Of a stretch of 64,000 bases of DNA, positions 10,743 through 20,504 are shown one piece after another. This stretch comes from Anticarsia gemmatalis (Eukaryota > Arthropoda > Insecta > Lepidoptera > Erebidae), in contig NC_134775.1 of the NCBI RefSeq assembly GCF_050436995.1, positions 10,363,170 to 10,427,169 of the forward strand, read 5' to 3'. The position numbers and the translations under genes were made by a program. Numbering within the stretch: position 1 is the stretch's first letter; each line of letters opens with the position of its first letter. Below the pieces are notes generated by a model. That model ran no database searches. It was given only the letters and a program-made list of their open reading frames with translations, and had not been told where the DNA came from.

Positions 10743-11474
10743 CGTTTTGTGTCACGTCGAGGGCATTGCGCAAAATTATGGAGCGATAACACTACCACAT
10801 TCATTGGTGCAGACCGAGAGCTGCAACAACTATCAGCTTTTCAGTCTACTATAGCAGAGAGTCTGGAAGCAATTGGTACTGAATGGCATTACATTCCTCC
10901 CCATGCACCAAATTTTGGTGGTTTATGGGAGTCAGGGGTGAAATCAACAAAATTTCATCTCAAGCGAGTAATTGGTGAGTCGACTCTTACGTATGAGGAA
11001 CTGAGCACATTGTTGACACAAGTAGAGGCATGCTTAAATTCGAGACCAATAAGTATTATTAGTTCAACTGATTCTAGTGAGCCATTGCCACTAACACCAG
11101 GACATTTTTTGATTGGCGAGCCACTTATAAACGTACCTGACGTCAATTATGAAGGTACCAGTGTAGGTTGTTTAACACGTTGGCAATTCGTTCAACGAAT
11201 GTTACAATCATTTTGGCGTCGATGGTCGAATGAATACTTGTCAAACCTCATGAATCGGTACAAGTGGTCTGTACAAGTACCAGAACCTAATGTTGATGAT
11301 ATTGTACTCCTTAAAGAAGATGACCTGCCACCATGCCGATGGTCATTAGGTCGAGTCATACAAAAGCATCCGGGTCAGGATAATATAACCCGTGTAGTCA
11401 CACTACGTACCAAATCATCGACTTTGAAAAGGCCCACATCTAAACTTTGTATTTTACCAATTGCACAAGACTGA
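10743..11474 (+). CDS. BEL1 integrase C-terminal part, downstream of the internal TGA
   Basis: It is in the same frame as the upstream ORF, with no shift. It carries the second integrase Asp (SDN near 10785), the catalytic Glu (PNFGGLWESG near 10910) and the conserved C-terminal domain of BEL integrases (PLTPGHFLIGEP; ILPIAQD end). Without readthrough the element would make no complete integrase. The frame ends 211 bp before the 3' LTR. Confidence 0.85.
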   Translation, partial: RFVSRRGHCAKLWSDNTTTFIGADRELQQLSAFQSTIAESLEAIGTEWHYIPPHAPNFGGLWESGVKSTKFHLKRVIGESTLTYEELSTLLTQVEACLNSRPISIISSTDSSEPLPLTPGHFLIGEPLINVPDVNYEGTSVGCLTRWQFVQRMLQSFWRRWSNEYLSNLMNRYKWSVQVPEPNVDDIVLLKEDDLPPCRWSLGRVIQKHPGQDNITRVVTLRTKSSTLKRPTSKLCILPIAQD

Positions 11475-11685
11475 TATATTTTTTAAATTATTTATACTTA
11501 TACAATATTTACAAACTGAATCAACTGTTTATTTATTGCTGATGTGTTTAATTTTAAGATTGATTTTTTGTTTGGGTTCTACTTGTTATGTATTTTTTGT
11601 CAGCTATCAGCTGAGTAGAACAACTATTTATATTATAGAACAATGTGAAGGACATTTCGCCACTAAATGTCCTTGGTGGGCGGTA

Positions 11686-12026
11686 TGTTCAGACAATATA
11701 ATACAAATAATATGTAAAAACAACAAAAAGTAAAATATGTACAAAAATATTTATGTAATAAAAATAAAATGTATTTTTTTTGTCATGACGCTCGATAGAT
11801 GGCGTTGTGTGCTAAATTAAAAGTCGCAAGCGTTTGTTTCACACCAAGTCTATATAAGACCCCGAGTGTATATTGTGTGTGTGTGTGTGTGTATCCGAAT
11901 ACAGTACCATACTTAAGAACAGGCGTCAGGTGTTTCATTGTTATAATTCCCTAGTCGTCAATTTAGAACAACCGTGGTTCTGTGTTCTCGCACCGCCAAC
12001 ACAAGCGCCATAAGGGTGCTTGTTCA
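11686..12026 (+). repeat. BEL1 3' LTR
   Basis: It begins TGTTCAGACAAT after GGTGGGCGGTA and ends TTGTTCA. It pairs with 4929-5269, with one extra T, one longer (TG)n run and a few substitutions. Confidence 0.88.
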
Positions 12027-12115
12027 TTGCACTTGCAGATAAAAAATATTTTTCACGATTTCAAATACTTGTTAAAGTTTATGAAATAAAGAATATTTGA
12101 CTTTGACTTAAATAA
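12027..12115 (+). repeat. Probable LINE 3' tail beyond BEL1
   Basis: The sequence ends AATAAAGAATATTTGACTTTGAC, a form typical of insect LINE tails. It may be the displaced 3' end of LINE-A, but there is no direct overlap to prove it. Confidence 0.4.
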
Positions 12116-12156
12116 TCATTTACTTTTCTTTTTTTTCGTTACAGCTATATTGAAAA

Positions 12157-12385
12157 CTAGCTGACCCGCGCAACTTCGCTTGCGTCACATAAAAGAGGTC
12201 ATAATTTTCCCCGTTTTTGTAACATTTTTTACTGGTACTCTGCTCTTATTGGTCACAGCGTGATGATATATAGCTTATAGCCTTCCTCGATAAATGGGAA
12301 AATAATTTTTCAAATTGCACTAGTAGTTCCTGAGATTAGCGCGTTCAAACAAACAAACTCTTCGGCTTTATAATATTAGTTTAGA
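12157..12385 (-). mobile_element. Non-autonomous Helitron copy 4
   Basis: It has the minus-strand CTAG end at 12157 next to A12156, the CGCAA/TTGCG hairpin, and a TC start at 12384-12385 next to T12386. It is shorter than copy 1 because of an internal deletion (GGGCTATCTAACACTG is missing) and a short AAAC run. Confidence 0.82.
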
Positions 12386-12780
12386 TGTACCTATTATCAA
12401 AGTTAATAAATGAAGATTTATGTATCGTGTATTTTTTAATTGCACGTATTTAGATAGCGACTTCGTTATAATTAGTTTGTAGGTGTACATATGTATGTAT
12501 GCAATAAATGTGTGTGCAAGCGTGACGCATGTGAGACGACTCGGCCAGTTGCTGCGCAGTGGCCCGACAGAGCGCTAGGTTGTTAACTTGGTAGTAAATA
12601 ATAATTTTTGGTAATCTATAAATAAATTGTGTAATTTTGTATTGTTATATAAATATATATGTGTGTGTGTTTACAATAAATGTTTTATATATTATCAACA
12701 AACGTTCTTTGTCGGACCAGTGCCGGTAACTCCCTTGTAGCGCTTTAGGAAGTCTCACATTTATGAATAGTTTGGACACA
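12386..12780. other. AT-rich spacer, nothing recognised
   Basis: It contains a short TA/TG microsatellite near 12648-12670 and no coding or repeat similarity that I can see. Confidence 0.45.
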
Positions 12781-12784
12781 GTAT

Positions 12785-12835
12785 AAGGTGATAGCAGTTG
12801 AGGCGTGCGGGTTCAATTCCCGTAGTGCACTTCTT
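12785..12835 (+). other. Possible tRNA-like fragment (B-box)
   Basis: GGGTTCAATTCCC near 12809 matches a pol III B-box and sits in tRNA-like context. No A-box or cloverleaf can be built with confidence, so it may be a SINE head fragment. Confidence 0.25.
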
Positions 12836-12877
12836 AACAAAATAGGTGTGTAAACAGTAGAGACACCCTATAAATTT

Positions 12878-13178
12878 AACCCATTACTGTCCCACTGCTG
12901 GGCAAGGGTCTCCTCCCGTAATGAAGGAGGGGTTAGGTCTTGAGTCCACCACGCTGGCCAAGTGCGGGTTGGGGACTTTGCACGCCCTCAATAAATGTTT
13001 TAAACAAATTTTTAGGCATGCAAGGTTTCCTCACGATGTTTTCCTTCACCGTTGGAGCATGTGATAATTATTTCTAATACACACATAACTTCGAAAAGTT
13101 ATTGGTGTGTTGCCTCGGGTTCGAACCTGCGACCACTTGCGTGGGAGGTGTCAACTTATACCACTCGGCTATCAGGCT
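12878..13178 (-). mobile_element. tRNA-derived SINE with 13-bp target duplication
   Basis: The minus strand starts with a tRNA-like head: A-box-like TAGCCGAGTGG and B-box GGTTCGAACCC (plus 13118-13128). A body follows that includes AACATCGTGAGGAAACC and a tail with CCCAGCAGTGGGAC, both common in lepidopteran SINEs as I recall. Flanks are ACCCTATAAATTT (12865-12877) and ACCCTATAAGTTT (13179-13191), one mismatch in 13. A long direct repeat like this indicates LINE-mediated retroposition. Confidence 0.85.
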
Positions 13179-13209
13179 ACCCTATAAGTTTTTATTTGTA
13201 TATTCCAGA

Positions 13210-13493
13210 ATGTCAGCAGAGAAAAAGAAAAGAAAATATTATTCTTGGAATGAAACTATTTAGTATGAAACTTGCCATAGAATCTTTAAGAAAAGAAACG
13301 ATTGGATTAAATGAAGCGAATCGAATGTATGGCGTTTCAAAAGCCACATTAAAAATACGATTGAATGGGAAAAGCAAAAAAAAAGCTGTTGAAGAAGTTC
13401 AGATAGTGGGTTCAGAAGGAGATCTCCCTGAAGCTTTAGAAACGGAATTAAGGGATCACATTGTTGAAATAGAGAATTCTTTGTTCGATATTA
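13210..13493 (+). pseudogene. pogo-1 transposase N-terminus (psq-type HTH)
   Basis: It starts with Met at 13210 after a short leader. A frameshift near 13258 moves to the frame reading MKLAIESLRKETIGLNEA, followed by MYGVSKATLK, the helix-turn-helix pattern of pipsqueak-type domains that bind terminal repeats. The frame is then cut by pogo-2 after FDI. Confidence 0.75.
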
Positions 13494-13932
13494 GAGTAAG
13501 TGCGCCAATTATGGACTGGTTCCGTAATATGGACTACCTACATTTCTCCAAAACCATCAGTCGTAGATAGGTATCGGTCTCCGCACACTGAATTCCACCC
13601 CGCCCGCGCCTCGCTAGTCGTTTGCTGGTCGGCAGAGAGCGCGCACGCATTAACGGCAGCCATTTTTTGTTTTTGTCATCGCGCGACGTAATTTTTTACC
13701 TTACTTCGTAAGCTCATAACTTCAGCAAATATTACTGTTCGGAAAAGTGAATTATACCAGGCATAAGGTGAGTTGTTTTATAATCATTTAAAATAAGTTG
13801 TTATATCTAATAGTTTAAATATTTTTCTTAGCAACAATATTAACCTAAAAATGTATGTGTGTTACAATATGGACCACCGGCATGTTTTTAATATGGACTA
13901 GTGGTCCATATTACAAACAGTGTTATATTAAA

Positions 13933-14208
13933 CTAGCTAACCCGCGCAACTTCGCTTGCGTCACATAAGAGAGAATGGGTCAAAATTTTCCCCGTTTTCG
14001 AAACATTTTTTACTGGTACTCTGCTCCTATTGGTAGTAGCGTGATGATAATAATATATAGCTTATAACCTTCCTCGATAAATGGGCTATATAACACTGAA
14101 ATAATTTTTCAAATCGGACAAGTAGTTCCTGAGATTAGCGCATTCAAACAAACAAACAAACAATCAAACAAACAAACAAACTCTTCAGCTTTATAATATT
14201 AGTATAGA
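13933..14208 (-). mobile_element. Non-autonomous Helitron copy 5, inside pogo-2
   Basis: It has the CTAG end at 13933 next to A13932, the 3' hairpin, and the TC start at 14207-14208 next to T14209. It contains a mixed AAAC run. It lies just upstream of the pogo-2 transposase ATG. Confidence 0.83.
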
Positions 14209-14232
14209 TTATTTTATTTTGATTGTTTAAGG

Positions 14233-15270
14233 ATGACATCTACGAATACTACAACCAAAGAAAAGACCAGACAAACATGGGATAAAGAGGCAATGGCTAA
14301 TGCAATTAAAGCTATACGAGATAAGCAAATGGGTTTCTTAAAAGCATCTAAAACATATGGAGTACCCAAAACTACGCTTATACGCTTATCGAAAATGGAA
14401 GATCAGTCACTTAGCGACGTGACGAACCATAAACTTGGAAGAAAATCGACTTTGCCGAGTGAATTGGAAGCTGAATTGTGTGATTATATTTTAGAAATAG
14501 AAAAATCTGGATTTGGTCTTACGCGCAGGGACATCAGATCTTTAGCTTGCCAGTTAGCGGAAAAGAATAATATAAAGCACACGTTTTCTCAAGATAATGA
14601 ATCTGCGGGAAGATCATGGTTGCAGTTGTTCCTTAAGCGCCATTCAAAGCTATCCTTTCGCCGTCCAACTGGCACATCAATAGCTAGAATGAAAGGATTT
14701 AACAAAGAAAATGTTAAAGAATTTTTTGACTTGTTAGAGAGCTCTTTTGATAAAATCCAGTATCCTGCAACCAATATTTATAACGTGGATGAAACTGGAA
14801 TTTCAGTGGTACCATTGAAAATGCCGGAGATACTAGCTCTCAAAGGCAAAAAACAAATAGGAACGGTAACATCAGCAGAACGTGGATCAACGATCACTTG
14901 TGTGATATGTATGAGTACAAGTGGCACATTTGTCCCGCCGATGCTGATATTTCCGAGGAAACGGGTCAATGCACTACTGATGAAAGGTGCTCCACTTGGT
15001 GCCATCCATGCTTGTCATCCATCCGGATGGATACAACTTGATCTATTTACTCGATGGTTTGAGCATTTTTTACAGCATGTGAAACCATGTGCCACATCAC
15101 AGGTTCTACTGATTTTAGACGGCCATGCAAGCCACACCAGAAATACCAAAGTTGTGGATTTAGCCAGAAAAAACCATGTTCGCTTGCTGTGTCTGCCTCC
15201 ACACTCAAGTCATAAAATGCAGCCACTTGATAAAGCATTCATGGGTCCATTAAAAAAAATACTTGACTGA
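14233..15270 (+). CDS. pogo-2 transposase, main part
   Basis: 345 codons from ATG 14233. Residues about 15-60 form a psq-type helix-turn-helix (KASKTYGVPKTTL). About 75-170 is the CENP-B-type second DNA-binding region ending in RHSKLSFRRPTGTS. The DDE_1 catalytic core has Asp in NVDETG (about 186), LILDGHASH (about 295) and LQPLDKAF-like MQPLDKAF (about 331), the DDD triad of the pogo/Tigger group. The frame breaks in an A8 run at about 15254-15261 and continues in another frame. The element would cut and paste at TA sites. Confidence 0.88.
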   Translation: MTSTNTTTKEKTRQTWDKEAMANAIKAIRDKQMGFLKASKTYGVPKTTLIRLSKMEDQSLSDVTNHKLGRKSTLPSELEAELCDYILEIEKSGFGLTRRDIRSLACQLAEKNNIKHTFSQDNESAGRSWLQLFLKRHSKLSFRRPTGTSIARMKGFNKENVKEFFDLLESSFDKIQYPATNIYNVDETGISVVPLKMPEILALKGKKQIGTVTSAERGSTITCVICMSTSGTFVPPMLIFPRKRVNALLMKGAPLGAIHACHPSGWIQLDLFTRWFEHFLQHVKPCATSQVLLILDGHASHTRNTKVVDLARKNHVRLLCLPPHSSHKMQPLDKAFMGPLKKILD

Positions 15271-16143
15271 AGAAATTCGCAAACGACTACGAATGCAACC
15301 TCGCGCAATAACACATTTTGACATTGCGGAATTATTTGGTCTAGCCTATGTACGAGCTCAGCGTGCAGAATTGGCCATTAGCGGTTTCCGTGCTACAGGG
15401 ATATATCCCGTTATCATGACTTTATTGACGAAGACCTTCCAGCAGCAGAGGGGCCTTCTAATGACCCAGCGCGCGATATAACGACACCAATTGATATAAT
15501 TCCTGATAACCCGATACCTGAGCAAAAGGCTGTTGTACCTGAACCCGATAACTGCCTACCTGAGACAAGGGTTGTTGCATCTCCCGCACCTCAATCTGTA
15601 ATCAAACCATCACCCCAGAGTGTTGATGGAGATCATGAAGCAAATGCACAAACAGGAGTGTCAACACTGACTATGAATGACTCAATAGTTAGTCCCTCTA
15701 CATCATCTAAATCATATTTTTCGCCAAAAGTGTTGCAGCCTATACCGCATTTAAGGAAAACTGTTAGCAACAGAGGAAGAAAAGCCACCAAACCTACAAT
15801 CTTGACATTTTCCCCTTATAAACAAGATTTAGAGACGTCGTTACAGAAGAACTTAAAAAAAGATACGCCAAAGAAACTGCCAAAGAAGACAAAAAAGAAA
15901 ATGCCAAAAAAACAGCCCAAAAGAAAAGAAAAATCATCGTCGGAAAGTTCGACCGATGAAAGTCCTGATCGTTCCCAAAATGAAAACGGTAAATGTTTAT
16001 ATTGTAATGGGCTTTTTTCTGAAGACGTACATGAAGAGAAATGGATTAAATGTGCATCATGCAGGGAGTGGGCTCATGAAGAATGTGCTGGCATTGAAGA
16101 TAAGGTTGATTTTTTTGTTTGTGAATTGTGTACCAGCAATTAG
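15263..16143 (+). pseudogene. pogo-2 transposase C-terminus with PHD finger
   Basis: 15263-15420 reads on in the shifted frame (EEIRKRLRMQPRAIT; FRATGIYPV). Near 15413-15420 a second shift returns to the original frame, which runs to TAG 16141-16143. The two shifts compensate, so about 150 bp are out of frame. A Lys-rich basic linker (about 15850-15940) precedes a C4HC3 zinc finger (CLYCNGLF...WIKCASCREWAHEEC...CELC), a PHD-type reader domain often fused to arthropod pogo transposases. The Met at 15658 is probably not a real start. Confidence 0.75.
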
Positions 16144-16151
16144 GCGCTTAA

Positions 16152-16380
16152 CACACTGCCCCGCACCACGCAGCGTAGCGCGTGAATGCGTGTTCGAACG
16201 TTGCTTGTAAGTATCTCCGTTTGTATGGAAAACACGCACAGTCTAACACACAGAAAATGCATCCACGCGCGTTCATGCGGATCACGCGCATACACGCGTG
16301 TTTCCATACAAACGGAGATACTTACAAGCAACGTTCGAACACGCATTCACGCGCTACGCTGCGTGGTGCGGGGCAGTGTG
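16152..16380. mobile_element. TTAA-flanked MITE with long near-perfect inverted arms
   Basis: 229 bp between TTAA (16148-16151) and TTAA (16381-16384). Both ends read CACACTGCCCCGCACCACGC inward, and the arms match over about 80 bp with no mismatch that I can find, then diverge by one extra A. TTAA duplication suggests piggyBac-type mobilisation, though the terminal bases are not the usual piggyBac ones. It inserted 5 bp after the pogo-2 stop codon. Confidence 0.85.
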
Positions 16381-16716
16381 TTAATCGCCTTAGTTTCTTC
16401 TTACTAGTTGACTGATTTAGTTTAAAGCAACACGTCCTTTTTTTTTCAATAATTTTGTACCAAATTCACTATGGTCCATATTTTGAACCAAGTGGTCCAT
16501 ATTTTGTACACTTTTTTCTAATGTACAATAATGACATATTTTAGAAAATGTTGATTATTTCTAAGATGTTAATGTTCCTTAAGAATTCTAAAAATTGTTT
16601 TTGTTCCTAAATAACTATCAAACCTTTCAAAATATGTAAGGCTGATTAATCTTTACAATTCCGAGTTTTATTACAAAAAAACCTTATGGTGGTCCATAAT
16701 TGGCGCACTTACTCTA

Positions 16717-18283
16717 CTCCCAAAGATGTCAGAGAGCTTGCCTTTTGATTGGCTGAGAGAAATAAAATTTGAAAATCGTTTTAATAAAACCAAACAAGCT
16801 GCAGAGAAAAAATGGTACTATGCATTTATTAAGCGCCATCCAGATATAAGTCTCCGTCAACCAAGAGCCACATCTATGAGCAGAGCCACTGGGTTCAATA
16901 AGAAGATAGTTAAATAATTCTTTGATAAATTGGAAGACATTATGGACAAAAATGATTTACATGATCCTCAGCGAATTTTCAACATGGACGAGACTGGGTT
17001 GTCAACTGTCCAGAAGAAGCCTCGAAAAATACTAGCCCTGAAGGGGAAGCGCCAAGTGGGTTCCATTACTAGTGGTTAAAGGGGTGTAACGACCACTGCT
17101 GTAGGTATGTTGCGCTAGTGCTGCTGGGTTTTATGTACCGCCGCCGCGCCGCTTATAATTTTTAAGCGTAAAGGATCAAAAGATGAGCTACGGGATGGGG
17201 CACCTCCTGGAACAATATTTGCATTTAATCCCGACAGTGGGTTCATTAACGAAGAGATTTATACATTGTGGTTGCAACATTTCGTGGAAACGGTGAAACC
17301 AACCCCTGAAAAGAAAGTTTTACTTGTGCTAGATGGTCACACAAGCCACACAAAAAATTTAGAAGCAATAACTTATGCAAAGGCTGACAACGTCATATTG
17401 GTTTCATTGCCTGCACACACGACACACAAATTACAACCTCTTGATGTATCGTTTTTCAAGCTTCTGAGCCTTTACTACATCGAAGAAACAGAAAAATACC
17501 TGCGTCAGAATCCTGGCAGAGTTGTCACAACATTCCAAGTATCTATGTTGTTTGGCATTGCTTATTCTAGAGCAGCATCTGTTGGCAATGCTTCAAATGG
17601 CTTTTCAAAAACAGGCATATGCCCGCTAAACAAAAATGTTTTTGCTGACTATGAATTCATAAAACTCATGATGAGACAAATGAGAATGTCCCACTAAACG
17701 AAATTGATCCCCTATCTGCGATTTACCGGAAATTATGGACACGGAACCTGTCGTTACTTTACCTGAACTGGAGTATCGAAGTCAAAATATAGTCACCGAG
17801 ACTAAAGGTACAGATGAACTGGAAGAAACCTCAACAGAATCAGGTAAAGAAAAAGACGCAGCCAACACAAATAAAGATACACTCAAATCAGGATCAGAAT
17901 ACTCATTCCATATTGATCAGATATTTCAAGGATCAAAATTAATTGCCAAAAAGTTTCGCCAGAAATGTCGTAAATCCCAAAATAGTTTGGAGTTAACCTC
18001 GTCGCCGTACAAAACCACTCTGGAGCAAGTGCAAGCTAAAGTGAAAAAACCAAAAATGCTAAAGCTGACCGCTAAAAATAAAGAACCTTAACCATCAACT
18101 AGCAAGAAGGCAAAAACAGAAGTAGATATAAAAAAATGGTTCTGCAAGCTTTGTCTTCAGTGCAAAGTAGAAGACATGATAAAGTGTCAGATTTGTAATG
18201 CATGGGTACACAATGTACACATGCATTGTGCCTGCGTCAATAAGAGTACCAAAAAGTTTTTATGTCCTCTGTGCAAGACTTAA
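16717..18283 (+). pseudogene. pogo-1 transposase core and PHD finger, decayed
   Basis: It continues the HTH fragment at 13210-13493. Readable blocks are CENP-B-like RHPDISLRQPRATS (16840s), catalytic NMDETG (16980s), VLDGHTSHTK (17330s), LQPLDVSFF (17440s) and a C-terminal C4HC3 PHD finger (KWFCKLC...CQICNAWVH...CPLC, about 18130-18280). Stops at about 16915 and 17080, and a shift between 17100 and 17170, break the core. The DDD triad itself is still present. It is older than pogo-2, which is far less damaged. Confidence 0.78.
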
Positions 18284-19999
18284 AAATATTTTAAAAGATA
18301 TTATATTTTCAATTTTGTATTAAGTTTAAATGTCCTTTAGGCAAGAATAAGTTAATACTTTGAAGTTTATTTTCCTTTTTGATTACATTTTAAGTTTATT
18401 ATGTGTAAGACAAAATATTTTGGAAGTTATTTTTGTTATTTCTCATTAAGTTTCTTCTCTTATTTCTTTTCGCATCATTTGCGAATAAATAAATCATTTA
18501 TGAATAATTGTTGATTCCTAGTTTAACTAATTGTACGTAAATTCAAGTCTGAAATTATATTAATAAACAATGACTGATAATAATTGTTGATCTCATGCAA
18601 GTTTCAAAACTGTCAGTTATAAAATTATAATAAAAAAGTATTTCTTATTTTGTGTTTCATTAGAGTCACCTTCATTGGACCGTTAGTAAAAATATTTCTA
18701 AGTCCAAAGAAGGCAACTAAGGTCCAAAGAAAGCAACTCCTCATTGAAGATTTATTTAAGTTATTTCTAAAACCTCTCAACTTTCATTGTCAATCATTTA
18801 TATATCATTAATTTACATAAATAGTATTAGTTTACAACAATTGTTTCTCATTTGTCGGTGATATTTCATGAGATATTATATGATATAATAAAGTGGTCCA
18901 ATCATAGCAACCTTTCCCTAATAATTGGTGACAGAATATTTAAGAGATTCTTATAAATAGATAGATATTTAGGTCTCAAGCATTTTAAATGACTCCATTC
19001 TACTTCCATAAGAGATCGACGACCATACGACTACAGACTCTTCTCCATATTACATCGATTGTACATAAAATTGAATTTAAATGAGCAGCTCTGTCTTTGT
19101 GTTTGACAGTGACAGATTTTCAAACAAATAATTCTGCGTTTTTCGTTACGGTTGCGTTGTGTCAAACAAACTAGACATAACTATAAAACAGTAAAAATAA
19201 AATATTAGAATTTTACATTTAACGTTTTTGTTACATTTAATGTTCTTGAATCTGAACATTCAATGAATCTGACGTAAATTATTTGAAAACTATGTTGACT
19301 TTTCATTCATCATCCATCATAAAATTACTTATGGTCTTTTGTACTAATCCCCAATCTATAGACATATTTTTCATTTCGGGTCGCTTTAAATTACTTTAGA
19401 CAATCAACTGAATGGAGATCTGCCATAAAATGACGTTCTCCCTCTGAACTCAGTGACAACATTGAAAGTACTCGTACGATGCCGGCGGCGACTCGATGCC
19501 GCGCGGGGTTTCCCGCGTATTCAAGGACGCGCGAGCATTTTTTGTCAGGTTCAAGCACTTAGAGTCTGTCAAATGAGAGTAGACACTAGAAAAAGGCGGA
19601 AAATTAAAAAAAAAATAAAAATGGTAACCCTATATTTTTGACTGTAATGCATTTTGATACTTTATTTTTATATTTATTTTTGATATGTTTATATATATTT
19701 TTTAGTCCACGCCCGCTAAGAACTAGTCTTATAACGCGGGGAACTGTACAAAAATAGAAACAGCAAACGCAAAGAACAGCCAGATTTAAAACTGATATGT
19801 GTAGATCTCATACAAATATTTTATTTGTTATATAATATTCACTACTAGTTAAGTATTTAACTAACTGGTGAAGAAGAAGCAGAGGACCCGAACGTTCGTT
19901 TTAATAATAATATATTTGATAGAAATAGAATATTATGACAAAATTATCAGGTAATAAGTAAAACAGCTAGAATATTTTAAATATAAATTTTATTCACAG
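18284..19999. other. AT-rich region, nothing recognised
   Basis: 1.7 kb without convincing coding sequence. The short ORF at 19453-19641 has no domain and a low-complexity Lys end. Part of this may be the 3' end of pogo-1, but I could not identify its terminal repeat. Confidence 0.4.
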
Positions 20000-20390
20000 T
20001 GTGGCGATCAACCACCACGACAAAGATCAGCGAACATCGCGTCAAGATCGCCCGCTACCCGCTCGCAAGTTTGACCGCTGTTCGTCCTTCTGCGCGTGCG
20101 CAGGGCCTCGAGCGCCGGACCGCGGGCACTTCTTCGCCGTCCCTCTAGCTACGCGTTGCTTTGTATAAATTCTTTTAACTTGCATATTGCTCCGCTTTAA
20201 TTAACTGTATTCATATATATCTTTAGTTCTTACATTAAATTTATATCATATAATCATAATTATATAAATCATTTCGCGTTATTTATTATTTATCATCCAC
20301 AATCACCCGTATTCATCAAGCACAGTCTTGCTTAGTAGCTGAATCAATTCCCGGCTTAGTGGTGGGATAGGTAGGATACCTACTCCTACA
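20000..20390 (+). repeat. Gypsy2 5' LTR (single copy)
   Basis: It begins TGTGGCGATCAACC and ends CTCCTACA, immediately before TTGGTGACTCCGACG. Confidence 0.55.
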
Positions 20391-20391
20391 T

Positions 20392-20409
20392 TGGTGACTC
20401 CGACGTGAT
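20392..20409 (+). other. Gypsy2 primer binding site (probable tRNA-Trp)
   Basis: TGGTGACTCCGACGTGAT is complementary to a tRNA 3' end of the tRNA-Trp type (AATCACGTCGGGGTCA plus CCA, by recollection), with one mismatch. Confidence 0.55.
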
Positions 20410-20504
20410 CGCTTGCAGTAACTACTGGAAAAGAAGCTGGAGACTGTGGTAAAGTTGTGGTTTGGTCTTAAGCGTTGAGCGATTTTTTAATTGATGCCAT
20501 CAAA

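Larger units (their letters stand above)
4929..12026 (+). mobile_element. BEL1: near-complete BEL/Pao LTR retrotransposon
   Basis: Two 341-bp LTRs (4929-5269, 11686-12026) bound a tRNA-Tyr primer site, a 950-bp leader, one long gag-pol frame (6237-11474, one in-frame TGA) and a purine-rich stretch (GGTGGGCGG) before the 3' LTR. By eye the LTRs differ at roughly 7 substitutions plus small indels, about 2%, so the insertion is fairly recent. It lies in the LINE-A 3' tail. I see no clear target duplication (GTGGT against TTGCA). Confidence 0.9.
13494..16714 (+). mobile_element. pogo-2: pogo-type transposon with TIRs and TA duplication
   Basis: The left end GAGTAAGTGCGCCAATTATG and its exact reverse complement at 16695-16714 form terminal inverted repeats, extending to about 23 bp with GGAC. 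TA flanks both ends. Subterminal GGTCCATAT-type motifs recur near 13870-13910 and 16470-16505, as is usual for transposase binding sites. The element encodes a DDD transposase with a PHD finger and carries a Helitron (13933-14208) and a MITE (16152-16380). Confidence 0.88.
13192..18283 (+). mobile_element. pogo-1: outer pogo-type DNA transposon, decayed and split by pogo-2
   Basis: The transposase N-terminus (13210-13493) and the rest (16717-18283) are separated by pogo-2, whose TA target duplication lies at 13492-13493 and 16715-16716. Removing pogo-2 and one TA rejoins the frame at the FDI/TPKDV boundary. I could not find its own terminal inverted repeats, so the outer limits given are those of the coding remains. 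Confidence 0.75.

Noticed and set aside
13052..13209. N-terminal extension of the pogo-1 ORF upstream of 13210
   Set aside because: It reads through the tRNA head of the SINE in reverse and is not transposase.
16057..16415. Several small ORFs around 16140-16415
   Set aside because: They are translations of the two inverted arms of the MITE, and mirror each other.
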